This document shows positions 14,478-23,023 of a stretch of DNA of 33,381 nt, piece by piece. The notes beneath the pieces were generated by a model. The model searched no databases. It was not told the DNA's origin and was given only the letters and a program-made list of their open reading frames with translations. The DNA lies in NCBI GenBank assembly GCA_018711655.1, contig DVIA01000011.1:1-33381 (forward strand), written 5' to 3'. Made by a program: the position numbers and the translations under genes. The stretch is from Candidatus Pullichristensenella avicola. Lineage in GTDB: Bacteria > Bacillota > Clostridia > Christensenellales > Aristaeellaceae. Numbering within the stretch: position 1 is the stretch's first letter; the number at the start of each line of letters is the position of its first letter.

Positions 14478-14990
14478 CCTGCCCCGCCGCGCAGGGCAAC
14501 GGCGGCGAAATGCGCACGGATACGCGTTGGGCGCGGCCTCACGAAAAAATTCCGCTTCCCGCCCCGCCGCGCAGGGCGGCCAGTCCCCGTTTCTCTCCCG
14601 CGCCCCGGCGGGCAACGGCAATGCCGGGCGCCCCGCGCCCGGCAAGCCCGGCGGCGAAAATCCCGAGCGCCGGCGCGCAGCGCAACGGCGGCGAAATGCG
14701 CACGGATACGCGTTGGGCGCGGCCTCGCGAAAAAATTCCGCTTCCCGCCCGCCGCGCAGGGCGGCCGATCCCCGTTTCTTTCCCGCGCCCCGGCGGGCAA
14801 CGGCAATACCGGGCGCCCCGCTTTCGCCAAGCCCGGCGGCGAAAATCCCGAGCGCCGGCGCGCGTTGGCACGGCCTCGCAAAAAATTCCTCTCCCCGGCT
14901 CGCCAACCCGCCCCGCCGCGCAGGGCGGCCGATCCCCGTTTCTCTCCCGCGCCCCGGCGGCCTTGCCGGCGCGGAGTTTGCCTTTCTCCG
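14478..14990. repeat. Tandem GC-rich repeat, 187-bp unit, about 2.5 copies
   Basis: The segment around GCGAAATGCGCACGGATACG at 14504 recurs at 14691, a 187-bp step, and the copies match almost base for base over the full unit. A third copy, lacking roughly 35 bp of the unit start, begins near 14862. Shared blocks include CGCGCAGGGCGGC and CCCCGTTTCTCTCCCGCG. All six frames give Arg/Pro/Ala-rich translations without ribosome sites, so I do not call a gene. It fills the gap between trmN6 and the promoter of the next gene; nothing else is visible there apart from that promoter. Confidence 0.85.
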
Positions 14991-15004
14991 GGGCCGGCGT
15001 TGCT

Positions 15005-15032
15005 TTGTGATTTAACATCGGCGTGATATACT
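15005..15032 (+). promoter_or_regulatory. Extended -10 promoter of the nucleotide-sugar dehydratase gene
   Basis: TTGTGA (15005-15010), 16-nt spacer, TATACT (15027-15032), preceded by TGA giving an extended -10 (TGnTATACT). Confidence 0.7.
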
Positions 15033-15113
15033 CTAATCTGACGGTTTGCGCGCTTCGCGCGGCCCGGCAGCCGCAGCGGCGAAAACGAAAAATTTTGGAT
15101 GGGAGATAGTCTT

Positions 15114-16994
15114 GTGGGCAAATGGCTCGGCGGTACCAGCAGCGTGCGTCTACGCAGATGCGCGCTCATTCTGCTGGACCTGGCGCTGTTTTACATAGCC
15201 ATCGAACTGGCGGTGCTCTTGCGCTACGACGGCGAGATCAGCCCCGTAATCCGCGTGCTGCTCGACCGGCGCATTCCCCTGCTGGCCGTTCTCTACACCG
15301 GCGCGCTGATCGCCGGCGGCGTATATCACATGATGTGGCGCTACGCAGGCGCGCGCGAGCTTTTTCGGCTGATGTTCCTGTGCGCGGCGACCACGGGCGT
15401 GGTGCTAATCCTCAACCGCATCTTTGCCTGGCGCATGCCGCGCTCGCTGTTTTCGCTGATCGGCGTGTTCGATTTTCTTCTGGTGGGCGGCTCGCGCTTT
15501 GGTTGGAAGATCTGCCGCGAGGCGTACTACGCCCGCCGCAGCGATCCGGAGCACAACCGTGTGCTCATCGTCGGCGCGGGCGAGGGCGGCGCCTACGCGG
15601 CGCGCGCCTGCCAGGAAGGCCGCCGCCTTACCGGCGCGCCCGTCGCCTTTGTAGACGACAACCTGGAAAAGCGCGGCATGCGCGTGTGCGGCATCCCCGT
15701 GCTGGGCGGCGTGGATGACATTCCCGACCTGGTGGAGAAAAAGGGCATTTCTGAAATCATCATCGCCATTCCGCGCATCAAAGGCAACCGTTTGAACGAG
15801 ATCGTCGCCATTTGCAAGGCCACCAAGTGCCGCGTGCGCATCCTCAACGATCCCGGCGGGCTGGGCGAGCGCCCCGTGGCTGGGCGGCAGGTTTTCCGCG
15901 AGGTCAACACCTCGGACTTTCTTTCGCGCGACGAAGTAACGCTGGACATGGATTCCATCCGCGGCTATATCGCCGACAGGGTGGTGCTGGTCACCGGCGG
16001 CGGCGGTTCCATCGGCTCGGAGATCTGCCGGCAGGTGATGCGCTTTGCGCCGAAGCTGCTTCTGGTGTTCGATGTTTATGAAAACTGCGCCTACGAACTG
16101 GAGTGCGAACTCAAGCAGACGTATGGGGCGGACTGTCCCGTCCGCGTCCTGATCGGCAGCATCTGCGACCGCGCGGCGCTGGACAGCCTTTTTGCGCAGT
16201 ACCGTCCGAGCATCGTCTTTCACGCCGCCGCGCACAAGCATGTGCCGCTGATGGAGGAAAGCTGCGCCGAGGCGGTGAAAAACAACGTCTTTGGCACGCT
16301 CAATCTGCTCGCCTCCGCCTCTGAACACGGCGTGGAGCGGCTGGTGCAGCTTTCGACGGACAAGGCGGTCAACCCCACCAACGTCATGGGCGCCACCAAG
16401 CGCGTTACGGAAATGCTCATCCAGAGTTTTGCGCGCAATACGGCCATGCAATGCGTGGCGGTGCGCTTTGGCAACGTGCTCGGCTCGCACGGCAGCGTCA
16501 TTCCCCTGTTTGAATCGCAGATCAAAAAAGGCGGGCCGCTGACGCTCACCCATCCGGACATCACCCGCTATTTTATGACCATTCCCGAGGCGGCGCAGTT
16601 GGTGCTGCAGGCCGGGGCGCTGGCCGGAAACGGCGCCATCTATGTGCTGGACATGGGCGAACCCGTGCGCATCAAGGACCTTGCCGAAAAGCTCATCCGC
16701 TTCTACGGCTACACCCCCGGCGTGGATATGCAAATTGAAATCACCGGCCTGCGCCCCGGCGAAAAGCTCTACGAAGAACTTCTGATGGACAAGGAACGCG
16801 ACGGCATGACCTCCACCGCGCACCACAAGATCTTCGTCGCCCCGCCCATCGTCGTGGACGACACGGTGTTTTCCGCCCAACTCGACGCCCTGCGCGAAGC
16901 CGCGCAGCGCGGCGTCAACGGCGAAGTGGTGGAGCGCCTGCACGAGATCGTCGAAACCTATACGCCGGACGAAAGAGCGCGGAAAGCGGGCTGA
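15114..16994 (+). CDS. Membrane-anchored UDP-sugar 4,6-dehydratase (FlaA1/CapD/PglF family)
   Basis: About 626 residues. Four N-terminal membrane segments lie in residues 15-140. A first Rossmann-like domain follows (VLIVGAGEGGAYAA near 155), then the SDR dehydratase domain with VLVTGGGGSIGSEI (near 295) and STDKAVNPTNVMGATK. In that last motif Met occupies the position of the usual SDR Tyr, as in the membrane PglF-type UDP-GlcNAc 4,6-dehydratases. The product feeds surface glycan or glycoprotein synthesis, which fits the nearby glycosyltransferases. The start is probably GTG 15114, with GGGAG 9 nt upstream; ATG 15099 lacks a ribosome site. Monocistronic; a 7-bp GC hairpin without T-run sits at 17006-17025. 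Substrate is inferred from the family. Confidence 0.9.
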   Translation: MGKWLGGTSSVRLRRCALILLDLALFYIAIELAVLLRYDGEISPVIRVLLDRRIPLLAVLYTGALIAGGVYHMMWRYAGARELFRLMFLCAATTGVVLILNRIFAWRMPRSLFSLIGVFDFLLVGGSRFGWKICREAYYARRSDPEHNRVLIVGAGEGGAYAARACQEGRRLTGAPVAFVDDNLEKRGMRVCGIPVLGGVDDIPDLVEKKGISEIIIAIPRIKGNRLNEIVAICKATKCRVRILNDPGGLGERPVAGRQVFREVNTSDFLSRDEVTLDMDSIRGYIADRVVLVTGGGGSIGSEICRQVMRFAPKLLLVFDVYENCAYELECELKQTYGADCPVRVLIGSICDRAALDSLFAQYRPSIVFHAAAHKHVPLMEESCAEAVKNNVFGTLNLLASASEHGVERLVQLSTDKAVNPTNVMGATKRVTEMLIQSFARNTAMQCVAVRFGNVLGSHGSVIPLFESQIKKGGPLTLTHPDITRYFMTIPEAAQLVLQAGALAGNGAIYVLDMGEPVRIKDLAEKLIRFYGYTPGVDMQIEITGLRPGEKLYEELLMDKERDGMTSTAHHKIFVAPPIVVDDTVFSAQLDALREAAQRGVNGEVVERLHEIVETYTPDERARKAG

Positions 16995-17066
16995 AACGGA
17001 AAACAGCGCGGCAAAAGCGCCGCGCCCTGCCCGCCGTCAGCGCGAACTGCCAACCGCCTTTTCGGC

Positions 17067-17119
17067 AAAAACAAGCGCCGCCCTTCAACCCGCGAAACGC
17101 GGAGGAGGGCGGCGTTTGT
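17067..17119 (-). terminator. Large cruciform, minus-strand terminator
   Basis: Arms 17071-17084 and 17106-17119 pair (CGCCGCCCT with AGGGCGGCG at the core), with an inner CCGCG-AAA-CGCGG hairpin at 17090-17102. On the minus strand TTTTT follows (17067-17071). It could end transcription from the DMT gene after reading through the repeat block, or act on both strands. Confidence 0.5.
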
Positions 17120-17168
17120 GCGCGCGGCATGAAAATCGCCCCTTTTCGCAAGAGGCATCGTTTCGCGC

Positions 17169-17790
17169 TGCCCGATCACGCGGGCCCAACGCTTCCGGCC
17201 GGGGTTTGGGGACGAATTGCGCGCTGCCCGTCCATGCGGGAGACGCGCGTTTTTCAGGCCCCGCGCCCGCCTGCGCGGGAAAGCCCTGCCCTTCCGACCG
17301 GGGCTTCGGGACGAGCGCGCATGCCCGCCCGCACAGAAAACTCTGCGCTCCCAACCGGGGCTTCGGGAGGAATTGCGCGTTGCCCGGCCATGCGGGAGAC
17401 GCGCGTTTTTCAGGCCCCGCGCCCGCCTGCGCGGGAAAGCCCTGCCTTCCGACCGGGGCTTCGGGACGAGCGCGCATGCCCGCCTGCACAGAAAACCCTG
17501 CGCTCCCAACCGGGGCTTCGGGAGGAAGTGCGCACTGCCCGGCCATGTGGGAGACGCGGCATTTTTGTAGGCCCCGCGCCCAGTCATGCGGGAATGCCGT
17601 ACCTTTTCATCGCGGAAATCGCGCCCGGCCGCGCGTCTGCACAGAAACCCCTGCGCTTCCAACCGGGGCATTCGAGCGGAATTGTACACGTTGCCCATCT
17701 ACGCGGGAGACGCGTGCTCTTCAGCCCCCGCGCCCGGCCATGCAAGAAAGCCGGCGCATCTTTGCTCGGCCTGCCTGCATCCGCGGAAAA
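17169..17790. repeat. Higher-order GC-rich tandem repeat, 155-156-bp unit
   Basis: The unit begins with GCCCGGCCATGCGGGAGACG and recurs at 17226, 17382, 17537 and 17693 (steps 156, 155, 156). Each unit has three related sub-blocks of about 41, 55 and 59 bp, each opening with GCCCG; two carry ACCGGGGCTTCGGGA. The first two units are almost identical; later ones diverge. Partial copies extend to 17169 and about 17790. Intervals between sub-blocks are themselves repeated, so this is not a CRISPR array. Long Pro/Arg/Cys-rich open frames here follow the repeat and are not called as genes. It fills the space between convergent genes; 17790-17891 shows nothing. Confidence 0.85.
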
Positions 17791-17891
17791 GAGCGCCCTC
17801 CTTCGCCGTTGCGTCCCGCCGGCGGAGAAGGCCGTTCCCCTTCCATCCGCACCTTCGCTTCCCATGAAAAACCGCCGCCGCTCCGGTGGCG

Positions 17892-18731
17892 CTAGGCGCT
17901 CGGCCTGCGCGGCGCGGAGAGGATGGTGTACGCCGTCACCGCCGCCAGCACCACAATCGCGCCGGCGACGCTCAGCGCCCCGGGCGTTTCCCCCAGAAAG
18001 AGAAAACACCAGGTGGGGTTGAGGATAGGCTCAATGTTGGAGACGATGGCCGCCGTGACCGGCGGCACGCCTCTGCGCATGCCGAGGCTGAAAAACAGGT
18101 ACCCCAGCGTCAGCGCCACGCCCATGCCCAGGGCGGCGAGAAAGGGCGTCGCCGCGACCGACACGCCCGGGTCAAAGGGCATGTAGAGCGTCAAAACCGC
18201 GGTGATGAGATTTCCCTGATAGGCGTAACTGAGCGCATCGCAGTCCCGCCGGCGCGCGGCGAGGTAGACGATGGCGTAGGTAAACGCCGCGCCCAGCGCC
18301 AGCGCGTTTCCCAGCATGCCTTCGGCGGACATGCCTTCGCAGAAGCATAGCACCACGCCGCAGAGCACCACCAGCACGCTGAGCGCGTCCAGCCTCGAAG
18401 GCCGCTTTTTGCGCACCACGGCCTCGAAGAGGATGACCACCACCGGCATGGCGTACTGCAAAACGATGGCGTTGGCGGCGCTGGTGAACTTATTGGCAAG
18501 AATAAACAAAACCGAGGTGGCCATCACGCCGAATGCGCCCAGCCAGTTTCCAAAGGTGTTCGCCGGCCGATAGTTTTTGCGCGCCGCGCCCAGAAAGACG
18601 GCGGCGACGAGGGCGCGAAAACCGGCGATGGTCAGGGCGTTCCAGGGGATAAGCCGGGTGAGCAGGCCGCTGAAGCTCCAGCAAACGCAGGCGAGCAGAA
18701 TGCAGCCTATAGAGGAACGTTTCGTCTGCAA
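17892..18731 (-). CDS. EamA/DMT-family transporter
   Basis: A 279-residue inner-membrane protein with ten hydrophobic segments in two homologous halves, the EamA (drug/metabolite transporter) layout. Recognisable features are the N-terminal LLACVCWSFSGLLTRL, and in the second half IVSNIEPILNPTWCFLFLGE, matching the conserved pre-C-terminal helix of EamA repeats (EPxxxxxxxxxxLGE). Such proteins export metabolites or amino acids; the substrate cannot be read from sequence. The start is TTG at 18731, with only a weak AAGGG upstream; the first membrane segment begins at once, so it cannot be much later. It lies 83 bp after the ACT-domain gene on the same strand and could be an aromatic metabolite exporter of that operon, which is only inference. 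Confidence 0.85.
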   Translation of the reverse strand: MQTKRSSIGCILLACVCWSFSGLLTRLIPWNALTIAGFRALVAAVFLGAARKNYRPANTFGNWLGAFGVMATSVLFILANKFTSAANAIVLQYAMPVVVILFEAVVRKKRPSRLDALSVLVVLCGVVLCFCEGMSAEGMLGNALALGAAFTYAIVYLAARRRDCDALSYAYQGNLITAVLTLYMPFDPGVSVAATPFLAALGMGVALTLGYLFFSLGMRRGVPPVTAAIVSNIEPILNPTWCFLFLGETPGALSVAGAIVVLAAVTAYTILSAPRRPSA

Positions 18732-18814
18732 GCAAAAAACCCTTTCCGCGCGTCCGCATACTTCGGCGGACAGGGAAGGCCCCCCGTCGGCGGGGGCGGG
18801 AGGGCCTTCGCGCC

Positions 18815-19231
18815 TTAGTAAGCCTCGTCCAGAAGCGCGACGCCATGCGCGCGCAACACCGCTTCGGCGCGGGGGATATCCTTCACATAGAAGATCACGC
18901 GCGCATCCACGGATTGGGAAATGTAGGCGTACACATATTCCAGCGAGATATTCTCCTTGCGCAGAAGCTGCACCACGGCGTTGAGGCCGCCGGGCACGTC
19001 GTCTACGCGCACGCAGAGCACCTCGGTGATGGATACGGTGAAGTGGCGCTCGCGCAGCACGGCCTCCGCCTTGACCGGATCGTTGACAATGAGGCGGAGA
19101 ATGCCGAATTCCACCGTATCGGCCAGCGTGATGGCGCGCACGTCGATGCCATTGTCGGCCAGCGCCTGCGTAAGTTCGCAGAGCGTGCCGGCGCGGTTCT
19201 CCAGAAACACGGAAAGCTGGCGAACAGCCAT
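18815..19231 (-). CDS. Tandem ACT-domain regulatory protein
   Basis: A 138-residue protein made of two ACT domains: residues about 2-68 (VRQLSVFLENRAGTLCELTQAL) and 70-138 (CVRVDDVPGGLNAVVQLLRKE). ACT domains bind small ligands, usually amino acids, at their interfaces. Free-standing pairs of this size are commonly found beside indolepyruvate oxidoreductase and phenylacetate-CoA ligase genes in anaerobes, and probably sense aromatic amino acids or their acids. The start at 19231 is set by GGAGG 7 nt upstream; another ATG two codons earlier is too close to it. It overlaps the end of iorB region by coupling (iorB stop at 19234). A GC hairpin at about 18778-18813 follows the gene but has no T-run. 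Confidence 0.9.
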   Translation of the reverse strand: MAVRQLSVFLENRAGTLCELTQALADNGIDVRAITLADTVEFGILRLIVNDPVKAEAVLRERHFTVSITEVLCVRVDDVPGGLNAVVQLLRKENISLEYVYAYISQSVDARVIFYVKDIPRAEAVLRAHGVALLDEAY

Positions 19232-19233
19232 GT

Positions 19234-19812
19234 TCATTCCTCCTTATGCGCCTGCCCCAGGGCGAAGGCGCGGCGGTTGAGTTCGAGGAATCGGGGCGGA
19301 ACCTGTTTTTCCAGCGCGGCCTGCCAGGCGCTTTCGGGCAGGTCCATGCGCGCGGCGAGCACGCCCATAAGCACCATGTTCACCGCCTTGGCGCTGCCGG
19401 CCTCCAGCGCCAGCTGCATGGCGTCCAGGGCAACGACGTTGGCGCGCTGGGAAAGCTTTGCAACGATGTTTTCAGGGTAGGAAGCCGCGCCGGTGATGAC
19501 CGGCATGGGCATGGTTTCGCGCGTATTGGCGATGATCACGCCGTCCTTCTTCAGCCACGGCAGGTAGCGCGCCGCCTCCAGCGGTTCGAAGGCCAGCATA
19601 TAGTCCGCCTGGCCAAGATCGACGATGGGCGAATGCACCTCCTCGCCAAAGCGCACATAGGTGACCACGCTGCCGCCGCGCTGCGACATGCCGTGCACCT
19701 CGCTGACCTTGACGTCATAATCCAGCGACACCAGCGCCTGGCCGAGCACCTTGGAGGCCAGAAGCGTGCCCTGGCCGCCGACGCCGACGATCATAACGGA
19801 AATCGTGTTCAT
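19234..19812 (-). CDS. iorB: Indolepyruvate:ferredoxin oxidoreductase, beta subunit
   Basis: The 192-residue gamma-type (pyruvate ferredoxin oxidoreductase gamma-like) subunit of indolepyruvate:ferredoxin oxidoreductase. With IorA it converts aryl pyruvates from Trp, Phe and Tyr transamination to aryl-acetyl-CoA and reduced ferredoxin. Motifs: VMIVGVGGQGTLLASKVLGQAL at the N-terminus (write as GVGGQGTLLASK), then SEVHGMSQRGGSVVTYVRFG, both standard for the family. Full family length. The ATG at 19812 overlaps the iorA stop by 4 nt. Confidence 0.95.
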   Translation of the reverse strand: MNTISVMIVGVGGQGTLLASKVLGQALVSLDYDVKVSEVHGMSQRGGSVVTYVRFGEEVHSPIVDLGQADYMLAFEPLEAARYLPWLKKDGVIIANTRETMPMPVITGAASYPENIVAKLSQRANVVALDAMQLALEAGSAKAVNMVLMGVLAARMDLPESAWQAALEKQVPPRFLELNRRAFALGQAHKEE

Positions 19813-21548
19813 GCTTCGCCCTCCTCAATGGCCCCAAAGCCGCAGGTCTGCGCGCACAGGCCGCAGCCCACGCACTGCGTCTCGTCCACCCACACCTTGC
19901 CCTGCGCAAAGCGCAGCGCCGGACAGCCCAATTTCATGCAGGCGCGGCAGCCGCGGCACTTGTCCGCGCTGATACGCACCGGCGGCTTGTGCTTGACGTA
20001 CTTCAGCAGCGCGCAGGGACGGCGGCAGACGACCACCGAGGGCGCATCCTTGGCAAGCTCCTCGCGCAAAACGCGGGTCAGTTCCTTCATATCGCCCGGA
20101 TCGACCACGCGGATGTTCTGCACGGGCACGCCCGCGCCCTCGCAGAGCTTTTCGATGTGGATCTTCGGCGCGGGCACGTTTTTCAGCGTCATGCCCGTGG
20201 TGGGGTTCTGCTGGTGGCCGGTCATGCCGGTGATGGCGTTGTCCAGCACGATCATCGTGGTGACGCCGAGGTTGTACACCGTGTTGACCACGCCGGTGAT
20301 GCCGGAATGGATGAAGGTGGAATCGCCCAGCACGGCCACGGATTTTTTCGCTTCCTCCGGGCGGATGGCGGCGTAACCGTGCAGCATGTTGAACGAGGCG
20401 CCCATACACAGGGTGGTATCCAGGGCGCTCAGCGGCGGCGTGGCGCCCAGGGTGTAACAGCCGATATCGCCAAACACCGTAAGCTTCATGCGCGAAAGCA
20501 CCGTAAACAGGCCGCGGTGCGGGCACCCGGCGCACATCACCGGCGGACGGCCGGGCAGGGTTTCGCCCAGCGTTTTCGTCGGCGGAAGCGACGCGCCCAT
20601 GGCCTTGCGCACGCGGTATTGCGAAAGTTCGCCGAGCAGGCCGGTGCGGTCCTTGCCGCCGGCGAGCGCAATGCCCGCGGCGCGCAGGGCCGTTTCGATG
20701 AAGGGGTCCAGTTCCTCAATGACGTAAAGGCGGTCCACCTTGGCGGCGAAGGCGCGGATGCGTTCCACCGGCAGGGGATAGACCATGCCGATTTTGAACA
20801 CGCTGGCCTGCGGGAAGGCCTCGCGCACATATTGGTAGGCGGCGCCGGAGGCGACGAAGCCCACCGTGGGGTCGCGCATCTCTTCGCGGTTGAGGTCGAT
20901 CTTCTCCGTCAGGCCGCGCAGCGCCTCCATGTGCTCCTCCACCACCACATGGCGCTTGACGGCCACGGCCGGCATGGCGACGTATTTCTGCATGTCCTTG
21001 GCGTAAGGGCGCAGGGGCGGCTCCACGCGCGGCGAAGTCTCCACCAGGCTCTGCGAATGGGCGATGCGCGTCACCGTGCGCAGAAGCACAGGCGTGTCGT
21101 ACTGTTCGGAAATATCAAAGGCGCGCTTGGCGAAGGCCAGGCACTCGGCCGAATCCGCCGGCTCGAGCATGGGCAGCTTGGCGGCCCGGGCGTAGTGGCG
21201 GGAATCCTGCTCGTTCTGCGAGGAATGGATGGCGGGATCGTCCGCCACGCAGACCACCAGCCCGGCGTTGACGCCCACATAGGCGGCGGTAAACAGCGGG
21301 TCCGCAGCCACGTTGAGGCCCACATGCTTCATGGCGGTGAAGCTGCGCGCCCCCGCCAGCGAGGCGCCCACAGCGCTTTCCAGCGCCACTTTTTCGTTGG
21401 AGGCCCACTCGGCGTAGATCTCGTCGTATTCGGCCGCCTTTTCGGTGATCTCGGTCGAAGGCGTGCCCGGGTAAGAGGAAACGAAGCGGCAGCCGGCCTC
21501 GTACAGGCCGCGCGCCACGGCGGCGTTCCCCAGCATCAGTTCTTTCAT
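19809..21548 (-). CDS. iorA: Indolepyruvate:ferredoxin oxidoreductase, alpha subunit
   Basis: About 579 residues, the normal size. It carries the pyrimidine-binding N-terminal domain (YPGTPSTEITE; ALESAVGASLAGARSF), the thiamine-diphosphate-binding domain (MCAGCPHRG, FGDIGCYTLG, LGDSTFIHSGITG), and a C-terminal 2x[4Fe-4S] ferredoxin-like domain with CRGCRACMKLGCP and CVGCGLCAQTCG. The second cysteine motif is complete; the first has the variant CxxCxxCxxxxCP spacing usual for IorA. Electrons pass to free ferredoxin. The ATG at 21548 has AGGAG 8 nt upstream; the GTG three codons earlier is inside that site. Second gene of the operon starting with paaK. Confidence 0.96.
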   Translation of the reverse strand: MKELMLGNAAVARGLYEAGCRFVSSYPGTPSTEITEKAAEYDEIYAEWASNEKVALESAVGASLAGARSFTAMKHVGLNVAADPLFTAAYVGVNAGLVVCVADDPAIHSSQNEQDSRHYARAAKLPMLEPADSAECLAFAKRAFDISEQYDTPVLLRTVTRIAHSQSLVETSPRVEPPLRPYAKDMQKYVAMPAVAVKRHVVVEEHMEALRGLTEKIDLNREEMRDPTVGFVASGAAYQYVREAFPQASVFKIGMVYPLPVERIRAFAAKVDRLYVIEELDPFIETALRAAGIALAGGKDRTGLLGELSQYRVRKAMGASLPPTKTLGETLPGRPPVMCAGCPHRGLFTVLSRMKLTVFGDIGCYTLGATPPLSALDTTLCMGASFNMLHGYAAIRPEEAKKSVAVLGDSTFIHSGITGVVNTVYNLGVTTMIVLDNAITGMTGHQQNPTTGMTLKNVPAPKIHIEKLCEGAGVPVQNIRVVDPGDMKELTRVLREELAKDAPSVVVCRRPCALLKYVKHKPPVRISADKCRGCRACMKLGCPALRFAQGKVWVDETQCVGCGLCAQTCGFGAIEEGEA

Positions 21549-21602
21549 AGCGACCACTCCTGTTTTCAGCCGCCGCAGGGGCGGCGGGGATTTGCGTGCG
21601 CC

Positions 21603-22904
21603 TTAGCGCATGTCCCGCAGATCGACGATGCGCTTGGCCTTGCCGCCGGCAAAGCGTTCGATGGTCTTGGGGCCGACGAGCTTGACTTTGGCGTCGATGC
21701 CCAGCACCACGCGCAGCTTGGCGCGGATGGCGCCGGTCAGTTCTTCCAGGGCGGCGAAGCTGTCCAGGAGCGATCCGTCCACCAATTCCACCTGCACTTC
21801 CAGCGTGTCGTGGTAGCCCTCGCGACGGACGTAGAGCATGTAGTGCGGGCTGATCTGCGGAATCTGCATGATCACCGATTCGATCTGGCTGGGGAATACG
21901 TTCACGCCGCGGATTTTCAGCATGTCGTCCGAACGGCCCATGACCTTTTCCATGCGCGCGTGCGTGCGGCCGCACTTGCACATCTCGGTGGTGATCCTGG
22001 TAAGATCGCGCGTGCGGTAGCGCAGAAGGGGCATGGCCTCCTTGGTCAGCGTTGTGACGATCAATTCGCCCTCTTCGCCTTCGTCCTTCGCCTCGAGCGT
22101 TTCCGGATCGACGATCTCGGGCAGGAAATGATCCTCGGCAAAGTGCAGCCCGCAGCGGTACTCGCATTCGCCGCTCACGCCCGGGCCGATCAGTTCGGAC
22201 ATGCCGTAGTTGTCCGTGGCGAACAGGCCGAGGCGCTTTTCGATCTTGGCGCGCAGTTCGGTGGTGCAGCCCTCGGAGCCGAACAGGCCGATGCGCAATT
22301 TGAAGTCGCCCGGCTGGTAGCCCAGTTCCGCCGCCAGTTCGCCCAGATACATGGCGTAGGTGGGCGTGGCGATGAGGGTGGTGACGCCAAAATCCTTCAT
22401 CAGCATCAACTGTTTTTCGGAGTTTCCGGAAGATGCGGGCACCACCGCCGCGCCCACGCGCTCCAGGCCATAGTGCAGCCCCAGGGCGCCGGTAAACAGG
22501 CCGTACCCGAAACTGATCTGCGCGATGTCCTTTTCCGTGACGCCGGCGGCGCAGATGATGCGCGCCATTACGCCCGCCCACATGTCCAGGTCGTTCTTCG
22601 TATAGCCGACCACGGTGGGTTTGCCGGTGGTGCCGGAAGAGGCGTGGATGCGCACCACCTTTTCCCGGGGCACGGCGAAAAGGCCGAAGGGATAATTGTC
22701 GCGCAGATCCGCCTTGGTGGTGGGCGGGATCAGGCGAATATCCTTCAGGGTACGGATATCTTCGGGACGCAGGCCGATGGCGTCGAAGCGGTTGTGGTAA
22801 AAGGGCACGTTTTCGTAGCAGTAACGGACGATGTGCTTGAGCCGCTCGAGTTTCAATTCCTCCAGCTGCCGGCGCGGCATCGTTTCCGCCTGCGGGTCGA
22901 ACAT
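21603..22904 (-). CDS. paaK: Phenylacetate-CoA ligase
   Basis: A 433-residue member of the ANL adenylating family that links phenylacetate or a related aryl acetate to CoA with ATP use. Motifs: ASSGTTGKPTVVGYT (residues 88-102, the ATP-binding loop), FGYGLFTGALG, DNYGMSELIGPG, and LRYRTRDLTRI, then DDMLKIRGVNVFPSQIE, all typical of PaaK. The start is ATG 22904 or the GTG one codon before it; GGGGG lies upstream. The open frame runs much further upstream but that part overlaps the promoter and a neighbouring gene. Being co-transcribed with iorAB, it may run in reverse in fermentation, turning aryl-acetyl-CoA into the acid with ATP gain. That is a family-based inference. Confidence 0.95.
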   Translation of the reverse strand: MFDPQAETMPRRQLEELKLERLKHIVRYCYENVPFYHNRFDAIGLRPEDIRTLKDIRLIPPTTKADLRDNYPFGLFAVPREKVVRIHASSGTTGKPTVVGYTKNDLDMWAGVMARIICAAGVTEKDIAQISFGYGLFTGALGLHYGLERVGAAVVPASSGNSEKQLMLMKDFGVTTLIATPTYAMYLGELAAELGYQPGDFKLRIGLFGSEGCTTELRAKIEKRLGLFATDNYGMSELIGPGVSGECEYRCGLHFAEDHFLPEIVDPETLEAKDEGEEGELIVTTLTKEAMPLLRYRTRDLTRITTEMCKCGRTHARMEKVMGRSDDMLKIRGVNVFPSQIESVIMQIPQISPHYMLYVRREGYHDTLEVQVELVDGSLLDSFAALEELTGAIRAKLRVVLGIDAKVKLVGPKTIERFAGGKAKRIVDLRDMR

Positions 22905-22943
22905 CACAAAGCATCGCCCCCAGCGAAAAAAGATTCTTTTTAT

Positions 22944-22972
22944 AGAATAGCACGAAAACGCGCGCGATGCAA
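22944..22972 (-). promoter_or_regulatory. Promoter of the paaK-iorA-iorB-ACT operon
   Basis: On the minus strand: TTGCAT (22967-22972), 17-nt spacer, TATTCT (22944-22949), about 40 nt before the start codon. Confidence 0.75.
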
Positions 22973-23023
22973 CCTCGCGCGCGAAAAAAGCCGGCAAAGC
23001 GCGAAAACCGTCTGGCGCGCCCG

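Noticed and set aside
17169-17790. CRISPR array
   Set aside because: The intervals between the repeated blocks are themselves repeated and block lengths are uneven (about 41, 55, 59 bp).
17085-17895. Cys/Pro/Arg-rich open frames in the 155-bp repeat block
   Set aside because: They mirror the repeat on several frames at once, with no ribosome site or recognisable domain.
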